From assembly GCA_003245715.1 (NCBI GenBank), contig QKCJ01000045.1, forward strand, positions 1 to 52,027: a stretch of 52,027 bases of DNA. The letters are read 5' to 3'. Shown here one piece after another: positions 16,151 through 23,979 of the stretch. Numbering within the stretch: the stretch's first letter is position 1; each line of letters begins with the position of its first letter. Source of the stretch: a bacterium (GTDB taxonomy: Bacteria; Planctomycetota; SZUA-567). Under the pieces are notes generated by a model. It was not told where the DNA came from and made no database searches. It saw only the letters and a list, made by a program, of their open reading frames with translations. Both the position numbers and the translations under genes were made by a program.

Positions 16151-17065
16151 CTATTTCTCAAGCGCGCCGACAAGCTCAGAAACTTTAGTCTTATGCTCCT
16201 TGCACCACTGCGCCAACTCTTCGATAAGACGTATTGTAATCGCCGGCTCAGTAAAGTTCATCATCCCGACCTCAACCGCCGATGCCCCGGCAAGCAGAAA
16301 AGCAATCAGTTCGCGGATTGAACTAACCCCGCCCGACGCAATCACCGGACACTTCACCGCACTTGCAACCTGATAAACGCAGCGCAATGACAGCGGGTGA
16401 ATCGCCGGACCAGACAAACCACCAGTGACATTAGCCAGAATCGGCCTGCGCTTTTCAATATCAATTGCCATACCCAGAAATGTATTGGCCGCCACAATCG
16501 CATCCGCACCCGCCGCCTCAACCTCACGCGCGATTGCCGCAATGTCAGTCACGTTAGGCGAAAGTTTTATCCAGAGCGGTAGTTTCGTTAGCTTCTTTAA
16601 TTTCTCAACAAGTCTGGCTGAGGACTTGCCGCAGACACCAAAGGCCATTCCGCCTTCTTTCACGTTAGGACATGAGATGTTGATCTCAAGCCCGTCCACA
16701 CCGGATTTATTCAGTCCCTTGACGACTTCGATATAATCATCCTCGCACTTGCCAGCGACATTGACAATAATCTTGTCCGCTTTTTTCTTCAGCGGCGGCA
16801 GCAGGTTCTCAATAAAATAGCCGATGCCCTCATTCTGCAGACCAATGGCGTTAAGCATGCCGGAAGCCGTCTCAACCACCCGCGGCGGAGGATTGCCTCT
16901 CGTCGGCTTGAGGGTAACAGACTTGGTCACAACGGCGCCAAGTTTTTTCAGGCTCAGAAAATCATCATACTCCTTGCCACTGCCGTAAGTGCCGGAAGCA
17001 GTAAAGACCGGATTATTGAATTTCAATTTACCAATTTTTGTTTCAAGCATCTCTGATTTACGCAT
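16151..17065 (-). CDS. pyrD: Dihydroorotate dehydrogenase, class 1B catalytic subunit
   Basis: PyrD oxidises dihydroorotate to orotate in pyrimidine synthesis, using FMN. The 304 residues and the catalytic Cys132 in INISCPNVKEGG mark class 1, in contrast with the Ser of class 2. NPVFTASGTYGSGKEY, SGMLNAIGLQNEG, LPLWIKLSPNV and VIASGGVSSIRE are family segments. Class 1B needs a PyrK electron-transfer partner for NAD, and no pyrK lies next to it, so the partner must be encoded elsewhere. An internal ATG at 17050 is an alternative start. The ribosome site is weak for both. Confidence 0.93.
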   Translation of the reverse strand: MRKSEMLETKIGKLKFNNPVFTASGTYGSGKEYDDFLSLKKLGAVVTKSVTLKPTRGNPPPRVVETASGMLNAIGLQNEGIGYFIENLLPPLKKKADKIIVNVAGKCEDDYIEVVKGLNKSGVDGLEINISCPNVKEGGMAFGVCGKSSARLVEKLKKLTKLPLWIKLSPNVTDIAAIAREVEAAGADAIVAANTFLGMAIDIEKRRPILANVTGGLSGPAIHPLSLRCVYQVASAVKCPVIASGGVSSIRELIAFLLAGASAVEVGMMNFTEPAITIRLIEELAQWCKEHKTKVSELVGALEK

Positions 17066-17162
17066 TTTGTGTGTTTCTGTTTATCTCTAAAAGAATAATC
17101 TGGAAAAAATAAAAACGGAATAATAACAGGTGCGTGGCGCGTGGTCAAACCGTCGCTAAAGG

Positions 17163-17708
17163 CTAAAGCGAGCAGCCATCCTCAGCCTTGACAGAATCAG
17201 CACAGCTCTCTGTTTTTTTCTGAGAGTCGATAAATATGCTCCAGGAGCCGTAGATCACCACCCCCACAACAATCGCGACGTCTGCGATATTATAGACCGG
17301 CCAGTCATACACGCCAGGGACACTCATGTCAATAAAATCCCGCACGCCGGAAATCGGCTGCGTCGCATAATCAAGCTTTACCGTAGTAAAAACCCGATCA
17401 TACAAATTGCCAAACGCCCCGCCAAGCAACAAGCCAAGCGCCCACCGTGGAGCGTTCCGGCACGGGTATGAATACGCCATAATCACCACCGCCGGAATAA
17501 TCAGCGCCGTAACTATCAGAAGCAGGTCAGGATATTCATTACCAAGCCCCCAGACCGCACCTTCATTAATATGCAGGTTAAAGCTCAGCCAGCCGTCTAT
17601 AAAATCAATTCCCTGGCCGGGTTTGTCCGCCAGCCAGGAGAAAACAAAATGCTTGCTCAACAAATCAGCAGCACATGAGATGGCCGCCACTATCCAGAAC
17701 GCTTTCAG
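17163..17708 (-). CDS. lspA: Lipoprotein signal peptidase, probable CTG start
   Basis: LspA cleaves signal peptides from diacylated prolipoproteins in the inner membrane. Four hydrophobic segments and the two catalytic Asp (D104 in GNLYDRV and D143 in NIADVAI, counted from the CTG) are present, with the conserved NEGAVWGLG loop. The first ATG-like start in frame is GTG 17690, but it lacks a ribosome site and cuts into the first membrane helix. Six codons upstream a CTG at 17708 follows GGAAGG at 8 bases, restores the N-terminal KAFWIV, and overlaps the kinase stop as CTGA. I take CTG as the start, giving 181 residues. It is coupled to the kinase gene upstream and serves lipoproteins such as that at 10537-11079. 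Confidence 0.88.
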   Translation of the reverse strand: MKAFWIVAAISCAADLLSKHFVFSWLADKPGQGIDFIDGWLSFNLHINEGAVWGLGNEYPDLLLIVTALIIPAVVIMAYSYPCRNAPRWALGLLLGGAFGNLYDRVFTTVKLDYATQPISGVRDFIDMSVPGVYDWPVYNIADVAIVVGVVIYGSWSIFIDSQKKTESCADSVKAEDGCSL

Positions 17709-19768
17709 TTTGGTGCCCTTCCTTTTTTCTTCAGCGCCTTGACCGATTCCTCAAAGGAGCTGAAAATATCAACAAATGTATTAAGCCCGAGCTGGTGCAT
17801 GATCCGCCGACAACTCGGACGCTCAACCCAGATCGCCAGCTGCCCGCCCGTTTCATCAATCCGAGCAGCAAGCTTGGCAACCGAGCCGACAAACATCGAA
17901 CTGACCCAGTCTGTGCGCACCATCAGGCAGACCTTCTTACAGCGCATCACCGGAAAAATATCAACCCAGCGGCGGAACTCTTCAGTCAGCGCCATATCAC
18001 CCTTGCCGCGGATATCGGCAAAGTGAATATCATCCCGTCTCTCCTCAAAGATGCCACTCCCCCGGCTCTTGCGGTACAAAACCGCCTTCACCCGGTTTCC
18101 TTCGTCATTATATTCAAGAATATCAACGATCTGCAATAGCTGAATCAACCCGCGCTGGCGCTCACGGTCCGGCGGGGCGTTACGCAGTTTCTCGAGCATT
18201 TTATTAGCCGCAAAACCCTTGCCGTCATCCTCGACCTCAAGACGAAAGAAGGCTTTATTAAGCTCAAGGCGCAATTTGATAATCCCCCGCCCGCCCTGAC
18301 AGCCATGGTCAAAGGCGTTTGAGACAAGCTCGGTGAATGTTGTCTGGATATACCCCTGAAACTCGGGATTGGCCTCCTGTTGCTCAAGACGGTCAGCAAT
18401 CTCCTGCGCGATCAGGTGCATATACTCGCGCCATTCCTTCTTGAGCACAACCTCCGTCGGCTGTACGCCCTGCCAATGCTCAAGCTGCTCCATAACCGGC
18501 ATAATGTCTTCAATATCATTATCCGGCGTGAAACTGACATTCTGCAGCGCCTCAAAGACCTCAACCGGTTCCTGAAAGCGGCGGTTGGGGTTGCGATGGG
18601 TCATCTTCTTGATGATCTGCTTGAGGGTCGATGAAACATCATCACGCTTTATCGGCGGAAAATTATGATTTAGGTGCATTGAAATAGTCTCAAGCGCCGA
18701 CTCACCCTGAAATGGCGGTTTGCCGCTTAACATCTCAAAAAATACGCAGCCAAGGCTGTAAATGTCGGTGCGGATATCAACCTTCTTTCGCCCGAGCGCC
18801 TGCTCCGGCGAAATATACGCAGGAGTACCGACAGCCGTCCCAGTATCATCACTTCTGCGCGCACCGCCGACATTTTTGGCCAGACCAAGGTCAATAAGTT
18901 TCGGCGTATGGTCTTTACGCACGATAATATTTTTAGGCGAAATATCGCGGTGAATAATGCCGATCTCATGCGCGTACTGCAGAGCCTGGCAGACCTTGCT
19001 GATAATCGCGCACGATTCCTTCTGCGGCATCGGCCCTTCCTGACGGATAATCTCAGAAAGCGTCCGCCCCTCAATAAGCTCCATCGCCAGAAAATACTGC
19101 CCGCCCGATGAACCTACTTCATAGGCCGTGGCGATATTTTCATGGTTAAGCTTTGCCGCCAGCCGCGCTTCACGCATAAAACGGCGCACATACTCCGGGT
19201 CCTGCGAGAACCGTGGCAGCAAGACCTTCAGCGCCAGAATACGGTCAAGCGAGATCTGCCGCGCACGGTAGGTTGTACCCATGCTGCCGCTGCCGAGCTT
19301 CTCAAGTATTTCATAACCGGCGAGAATATTCTGATTGGGCTGCGCCTGCACCAGACACGACAATGACGAACGCTGCCCCGGCGTTATCCAGCCAAGGCGC
19401 TGCAATTTCCCCGGTATGTCATAAGATGCCGAGGGGTGTTCTCTAATGTCTGAAAGGCAACGCTCTGCCTGTTGGGTGGTGATAAGGTCCTGGTCACGCG
19501 CCAGACGGATTGCATAAAGCACTCGCGGACGGGGTATTTTCTTATAGCCAGAAAGGGTAGCATCAGAGACATGATCAATTACAGGGGTAACATCAGAGTT
19601 ATCGCTGTCAGCCAGTGTGGACAAAAAGTGCGCAGGCAACCAGTCGTCGCTGGTCATTGCCCAGACCGGCGTATCGTCTTTAATATCACCATTCTTAATG
19701 CTGGCAATAAGCTCCGCATTATCAACAGGCCCGTGAAGCCAATCTGCATCATAATAATATATTTCCAT
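17705..19768 (-). CDS. Fusion: GYF-like, Ser/Thr kinase, RsbW-like ATPase and STAS domains
   Basis: A 687-residue soluble protein with four parts. Residues 1-55 resemble a GYF_2 domain (YYYDADWLHGPVDNAELIAS). Residues 152-410 are a Hanks-type kinase with the glycine loop GSGSMG (159-164), Lys181, HRD 273-275 and DLG 293-295, all intact. Residues 445-570 are an RsbW/anti-sigma type HATPase with the N box TELVSNAFDHG (Asn484) and DDGKGF (514-519). Residues 580-680 are STAS-like, with VSSMFVGS (Ser623/624) at the place of the phospho-acceptor Ser of SpoIIAA. Partner-switching proteins normally split the ATPase and STAS parts, so having both behind a kinase suggests a self-contained switch. No sigma factor gene is adjacent. 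lspA follows with a 4-base overlap, and cheR lies divergent upstream. The target is unknown. Confidence 0.85.
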   Translation of the reverse strand: MEIYYYDADWLHGPVDNAELIASIKNGDIKDDTPVWAMTSDDWLPAHFLSTLADSDNSDVTPVIDHVSDATLSGYKKIPRPRVLYAIRLARDQDLITTQQAERCLSDIREHPSASYDIPGKLQRLGWITPGQRSSLSCLVQAQPNQNILAGYEILEKLGSGSMGTTYRARQISLDRILALKVLLPRFSQDPEYVRRFMREARLAAKLNHENIATAYEVGSSGGQYFLAMELIEGRTLSEIIRQEGPMPQKESCAIISKVCQALQYAHEIGIIHRDISPKNIIVRKDHTPKLIDLGLAKNVGGARRSDDTGTAVGTPAYISPEQALGRKKVDIRTDIYSLGCVFFEMLSGKPPFQGESALETISMHLNHNFPPIKRDDVSSTLKQIIKKMTHRNPNRRFQEPVEVFEALQNVSFTPDNDIEDIMPVMEQLEHWQGVQPTEVVLKKEWREYMHLIAQEIADRLEQQEANPEFQGYIQTTFTELVSNAFDHGCQGGRGIIKLRLELNKAFFRLEVEDDGKGFAANKMLEKLRNAPPDRERQRGLIQLLQIVDILEYNDEGNRVKAVLYRKSRGSGIFEERRDDIHFADIRGKGDMALTEEFRRWVDIFPVMRCKKVCLMVRTDWVSSMFVGSVAKLAARIDETGGQLAIWVERPSCRRIMHQLGLNTFVDIFSSFEESVKALKKKGRAPN

Positions 19769-19934
19769 TGCGTTATTTTACATAAACTGCTGCAAATTCA
19801 ATAAGAAAAAAAATCTTATCTTAAATTTTAACAGTTGCTAAAAATTGTGAATAAAATTATTATTACAGAAATCTAGCCATTAAGGCAGGAAGGGTATAAC
19901 TCTTTATTTATACAATAGTATATAGGGTAAATCT

Positions 19935-20765
19935 ATGGCGGCAGGTAATGACCTGACAGACAGTCTGTTCAAAAAGATTGCAAAATATGTTTATGATGTA
20001 TGCGGAATTAACCTGACCGAACGCAAGCGGGAACTTGTAAGCACCAGAATCGGCAAGGTGATACGTCAGAAAAAACTCGCCGGTTTTCAGGAATATTACG
20101 ACTATCTGATAAATGACCAGACCGGTGAGGCGGTGGCTGAGTTGATGAACGCCATCTCAACCAACCTGACCTCATTCTTCCGCGAACCCAAACACTTTGA
20201 CTTCCTCAAGTCTGATATTCTGCCAGAACTTGTTGAAAAAGCCAGAAAAACCGGCGACCACCATCTGCGCGGCTGGAGCGCAGGCTGCAGTACTGGCGCA
20301 GAGGCCTACACCATAGCCATGACCCTTGCCAACTCAATCCCCGAGATTTTCAGCTGGAATGCGCGAATACTAGCCACCGACATCGACACCAATGTGATGG
20401 ATACCGGCAGCCGGGGTGTATATAATATGGATATGCTCAAGCAGATACCGCCGCTAATGGCCAAGAAATTCCTTCAACGCTCCAAAGACGGCGCGAACTT
20501 CCGCGTCAAAGCACAACTGCGCAACCTTGTCAAATTCAAATACCTAAACCTGATTGAGCCATTCCCCCTCAAGGGAAAATTTGATTTCATCTTCTGCCGC
20601 AATGTCATGATCTACTTTGACCGCCCTACCCAGCAGAATCTGATCGATAAATTCAGTGCTTTCCTCAAACCCGGCGGCTACCTGTTTATTGGCCATTCCG
20701 AGGGTTTAAGCGCTGTTGAGCATAATCTCAAGTACGTCAGACCGACGATTTATCAAAAAAAATAA
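19935..20765 (+). CDS. cheR: Chemoreceptor glutamate methyltransferase CheR
   Basis: CheR methylates glutamates of chemoreceptors using SAM, tuning receptor gain during adaptation. The 276 residues include the N-terminal helical domain (about 10-70, with the YVYDVCGINLTERKRELV motif) and the SAM-binding GWSAGCSTGAEAYTIAM. NLTSFFREPKHF and FIFCRNVMIYFD also fit the family. No TPR repeats are attached. It lies 3 kb from cheW and cheA and 9 kb from the receptor, so the chemosensory genes are clustered but broken up by rsmE and a membrane protein. No cheB methylesterase is in the window. Confidence 0.95.
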   Translation: MAAGNDLTDSLFKKIAKYVYDVCGINLTERKRELVSTRIGKVIRQKKLAGFQEYYDYLINDQTGEAVAELMNAISTNLTSFFREPKHFDFLKSDILPELVEKARKTGDHHLRGWSAGCSTGAEAYTIAMTLANSIPEIFSWNARILATDIDTNVMDTGSRGVYNMDMLKQIPPLMAKKFLQRSKDGANFRVKAQLRNLVKFKYLNLIEPFPLKGKFDFIFCRNVMIYFDRPTQQNLIDKFSAFLKPGGYLFIGHSEGLSAVEHNLKYVRPTIYQKK

Positions 20766-20841
20766 GCAATATAACCCATTACAAAACAACATATTGCACG
20801 CTATTGTACCGGTTACTAAAAAAAAATCCTAAAAAAAGACT

Positions 20842-20908
20842 AACACTTTCGCAGGATTTGTGGCATAGTATCACACTCAAAGAGTATAAACGCAAGTGTT
20901 TTGCGTTT
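20842..20908 (+). promoter_or_regulatory. Mutually exclusive hairpins before the 76-aa gene
   Basis: AAACGCAA (20888-20895) pairs with TTGCGTTT (20901-20908) around a 5-base loop. AACACTT (20842-20848) can instead pair with AAGTGTT (20894-20900), which uses the arm and loop of the first hairpin. A T-rich tract follows at about 20920-20960. This may end the cheR transcript or control the small gene downstream. Both readings are inference. Confidence 0.3.
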
Positions 20909-20976
20909 GATAGATATTTATTGTTTTTTTGTTTATTTCATTTTTTATTTCTATTTTGGCTGGGAGATAATGAATT

Positions 20977-21207
20977 ATGGATTCCAGAGACAGGTGGGTC
21001 AATTGGGACCAACTTGCCGTTGGTGAAGATTTTTGGGATATGATGGAAGAAGTTGACGAAAAGCGTCTCGGTGAAATCCGCGAACATCGTCAGATGGACG
21101 AGATCCGCAGAGTCCATGAACGCCGTCTCTCAAAAATGAAAATTGACCGCGAGAAGTTTATGAGCGAAGAACCTTACTCATTCATGTGTAAGATACCAGT
21201 TAGCTGA
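20977..21207 (+). CDS. Small charged protein of unknown function
   Basis: A 76-residue, highly charged and mostly helical protein: MDSRDRWVNWDQLAVGEDFW, then a heptad-like stretch rich in Glu, Arg and Met (DEKRLGEIREHRQMDEIRRV), ending with CKIPVS. No family is recognised. GGGAG lies 10 bases before ATG 20977. A competing ATG nine bases upstream is in another frame and stops after 18 codons. A clear terminator follows. Its position between cheR and rsmE, with its own leader and terminator, suggests a separately controlled gene. A coiled-coil adaptor would fit the composition, without proof. Confidence 0.55.
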   Translation: MDSRDRWVNWDQLAVGEDFWDMMEEVDEKRLGEIREHRQMDEIRRVHERRLSKMKIDREKFMSEEPYSFMCKIPVS

Positions 21208-21261
21208 AAACCTCGGCAAGCTGAATCTTGCAGGGGGGATTGAGTATAAGATTTTTCCGGG

Positions 21262-21290
21262 GCCTGTCCAAAGCGGACAGGCTCCTTTTC
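21262..21290 (+). terminator. Intrinsic terminator
   Basis: GCCTGTCC (21262-21269) pairs with GGACAGGC (21275-21282), followed by TCCTTTTC. It ends the transcript of the small charged protein. Confidence 0.75.
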
Positions 21291-21481
21291 TTTCCTAATT
21301 ATGCAAATTAACCAAATTTTACCCATAAAGCAGATATTTAACCGATTTTGCATTGCAAATGACTTCCCGCCTGCTAAAATTTCATCTCTCTGATTTTTGC
21401 GCCAAACCACTCAGCTACAGACCGGCAAAAATCAGCCAATACGATTAAAGTTGATAGCACTATATAATGTATAGGAGAATT

Positions 21482-22165
21482 ATGGGGTTACCCCGTTTTT
21501 ACATAGAGAGCCTCACAAGCGGCCTGATCGAATTGAGTGGTGACGAAGCGCGGCATGCGTCTGGTGCGCGGCGTTTGCGTGTTGGTGACGGTGTTGAACT
21601 TTTTAATGGTCTTGGCGGGGTTGCGGCAGCAGAAATTACTGAAATCTCCTCCCGCCGGGTCTATCTGCAGGTTTCAGAGATCACTCAGCAAATAAAGCCA
21701 GAGAACCTCCCGGAGATCGCCGTTGCTGTTCCCAAGGGTAAACGCCTGCAGACAATGGTAGAGAAGCTTACAGAGTGCGCAATCGGGGTTATTCAGCCCA
21801 TTAAGTTTGATCGCAGCGTCTCTGAAGGCGGGGAACCGGAGAAAAAGTGGGAACGCTGGGCAATTGAGGCCTGCAAACAGTGCCGACGCAACTGGCTGCC
21901 TGAGATTCGACAGGCCATTAAACTAAGTGATTTTCTTCAGCAGACTACAAGCGATTTATTTCTCGCCGATATCTCGGGAAGCCGCCCTGAATTTGCCCCG
22001 GGGCGTACAAGCTGCTGCATAATCGGCCCTGAGGGTGGGCTGAGTGAACAGGAATTCACCCTTTGCGCGGCTGCGGGCGTGAGAAATATCCGCCTTGGCA
22101 CGCATATTTTACGGACAGAGACGGCCGCTATTGCTTATGCAACGCTGGCCGGAGCTGAGCGTTAA
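21482..22165 (+). CDS. rsmE: 16S rRNA m3U1498 methyltransferase RsmE
   Basis: RsmE methylates N3 of U1498 in 16S rRNA using SAM and a SPOUT knot. The 227-residue protein has an N-terminal PUA-like part (GLPRFYIE, LSGDEARHASGARRLRVGDG) and the SPOUT domain with IGPEGGLSEQEF and the knot segment RNIRLGTHILRTETAAIAYA. I start at ATG 21482, which follows AGGAGAATT, and not at the ATG 15 bases upstream, which overlaps that ribosome site. It is followed by the flippase-like gene after 24 bases on the same strand. Confidence 0.95.
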   Translation: MGLPRFYIESLTSGLIELSGDEARHASGARRLRVGDGVELFNGLGGVAAAEITEISSRRVYLQVSEITQQIKPENLPEIAVAVPKGKRLQTMVEKLTECAIGVIQPIKFDRSVSEGGEPEKKWERWAIEACKQCRRNWLPEIRQAIKLSDFLQQTTSDLFLADISGSRPEFAPGRTSCCIIGPEGGLSEQEFTLCAAAGVRNIRLGTHILRTETAAIAYATLAGAER

Positions 22166-22189
22166 CGATCATTTTCATTCGACAATACC

Positions 22190-23506
22190 GTGAATTTACG
22201 GATAAAGTTGATTAATAATCAGACAGGGAAACAAGTGCATAATAAAAAGAGCGTAAAAGATATCATCATACTCGTCTGCAAGCTCCTGCTGGTTGTGGGA
22301 GCGTTTACCTATCTTATTGCCACTGGCAAGCTGACCTACAGCGACCTTGCACGGTCATTTGAACATCCTGGTTTTTTGTTTTTGGGCATTATAGGCGCGT
22401 TTGTACCGATGCTGCTGTGTTTTGTGCGTTATCATCTGCTGCTGCTGGCACTTGATATTGACCTTGGCCTGCGCGAGGTCTTCAGGCTCGGTTTTATCGG
22501 TTGCTTCTTTAACACCTTCATGCTTGGCGGGATGGGTGGCGACGTTGTCAAGGTTGCCTACATAATGCGCGACACCGGCAAGAAAGCTCCGGTTATCGCC
22601 AGCGCGACTGTTGACCGTGTGCTTGGATTATCCGGCATGATTATCATCGGCGGCCTGGCGATGCTGCTGGCGCTTGACGATGTACTGGCTACGCCCTCTC
22701 TGCACAAGCTGGTAGTTGCGGTATTCTCGGTGCTTGCGGTACTGATACTCTGCTCAATCACCAGTATCGCCACCCTGCTGCGAAACCGCAAATGGGGGGC
22801 GATTGTCTGGGGAATGATTCTTGTTGGCGGGGTGTATGCTATCTACAAGCTGCTGAATGGCATTGAGTTCAACCCGGTAAAAAGCCCCGGCGAGATTGTC
22901 AGTGACGAAGTCCTGATGCGCGGCCGCATTACTCTGGCTATCGCAGGCGGACTCTTCACCTCGCTTCTGTGTATCTTCATCATGCCAAGCCTCCAGCCCG
23001 GAAGAAGCCTTGAGCGCTTCATCAGCAACAAAATCCCCCTTGGCAGCAACCTGATGAGCTTTATCAAGTCATTGCTTGAGTATCAGAACAACCTCGGCAC
23101 GCTTGCAATATCGATGATTCTCTCGCTCTTCACTCACGGCACCAATATGACCGCGCTCTACTTCTTCAGCCGCGCCGTTGACCTTGAGCAGGCGCCATCA
23201 TTTGCCGATATCTTCTTTGCCGCACCGGTTGCCTTTGTCGCTAACGCCCTGCCGGTTCCCGGCGGTGGTGCGGGCATTGGTGAGACCGTATTCAACGAAC
23301 TGCTTGAACTTTGTCGTTCTGATGCGGGTCTGCCAATTGTGGGGGGCGCGTCGATCTTTGTCCTCTGGCGTGTCTGGTATATCCTGCTTGGCCTTATCGG
23401 CCTGCCGATCTATCTCAAGGGTAAGAGTAAGATCATTGCGGCAGAAGAAGAATATGAAGCAGAGATGGAAGAGGCTAAGGCTGCGGAAAATCAGAGTGAC
23501 GCCTGA
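22190..23506 (+). CDS. Flippase-like membrane protein of the LPG synthase TM family
   Basis: A 438-residue multi-pass protein of the UPF0104/lysylphosphatidylglycerol synthase TM family (PF03706 type), with about eight hydrophobic segments. Family marks are GFIGCFFNTFMLGGMGGDVVK, ATVDRVLGLSG and the late LPVPGGGAGIGET. The soluble aminoacyl-transfer domain of MprF is absent, so it could move a lipid or polyprenyl-linked sugar, but the substrate is unknown. The GTG at 22190 has no clear ribosome site; a GTG at 22235 preceded by AGGGAA is an equally good start and gives 423 residues. The acidic C-terminal tail (AEEEYEAEMEEAK) overlaps the 3' end of convergent cheW by 16 bases. Confidence 0.75.
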   Translation: MNLRIKLINNQTGKQVHNKKSVKDIIILVCKLLLVVGAFTYLIATGKLTYSDLARSFEHPGFLFLGIIGAFVPMLLCFVRYHLLLLALDIDLGLREVFRLGFIGCFFNTFMLGGMGGDVVKVAYIMRDTGKKAPVIASATVDRVLGLSGMIIIGGLAMLLALDDVLATPSLHKLVVAVFSVLAVLILCSITSIATLLRNRKWGAIVWGMILVGGVYAIYKLLNGIEFNPVKSPGEIVSDEVLMRGRITLAIAGGLFTSLLCIFIMPSLQPGRSLERFISNKIPLGSNLMSFIKSLLEYQNNLGTLAISMILSLFTHGTNMTALYFFSRAVDLEQAPSFADIFFAAPVAFVANALPVPGGGAGIGETVFNELLELCRSDAGLPIVGGASIFVLWRVWYILLGLIGLPIYLKGKSKIIAAEEEYEAEMEEAKAAENQSDA

Positions 23507-23967
23507 TAGATTTGTGGCGGCGAGAGCAATGATATAAGTTCGCCCTTATAACGGCAGACCCCGGCAGTGACCAAATTTGCCAGTGAGTTCTCTTCAGTGC
23601 AGTTACTCTCCGGCTCCCACTTGTCAATGTCTTTACTGCTGACTTCAGTTATCTCACGCAGCGAATCAACATAAACGCCAAAAGACTCGCCGGCCGAATC
23701 CTTGAAGTAAACGATCAACCCCTTGGTGTCAAGTTTTTCGTCACGACCATGCAGAATCCGTGACAGGCTCAGCACCTGATGGATCTCGCCGCGGACATTA
23801 ATATAACCGATCACCGGATACTTCGCGTGCGGTATCGGGGTGATATCAGTCACCGAATGCAATTCTTTAACGACAAGAATATGTGCGACATCAATACCGT
23901 AAGGCTTGTCGTCGACAGTGAAGATGTAAATTGTATGCTTGTCCGGGTGTTTGAATTTCTCAGACAT
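23491..23967 (-). CDS. cheW: CheW-type coupling protein
   Basis: CheW links receptors to the CheA kinase. The 158 residues are one CheW domain: HTIYIFTVDDKPYGIDVAHI, then KYPVIGYINVRGEIHQVLSL (the conserved NxRG segment) and ESFGVYVDSLREI. It follows cheA by 12 bases on the same strand and closes the operon tandem-Cache protein, cheA, cheW. Its last codons overlap the end of the convergent membrane-protein gene. Confidence 0.93.
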   Translation of the reverse strand: MSEKFKHPDKHTIYIFTVDDKPYGIDVAHILVVKELHSVTDITPIPHAKYPVIGYINVRGEIHQVLSLSRILHGRDEKLDTKGLIVYFKDSAGESFGVYVDSLREITEVSSKDIDKWEPESNCTEENSLANLVTAGVCRYKGELISLLSPPQIYQASL

Positions 23968-23979
23968 TATTCCTCGCAG

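Noticed and set aside
16397..16736. Antisense frames inside pyrD
   Set aside because: They lie opposite conserved catalytic segments and have no motif of their own.
20860..20885. Sigma54 promoter at TGGCATAGTATCACAC
   Set aside because: The -24-like TGGCA is present but the -12 TTGC element is missing.
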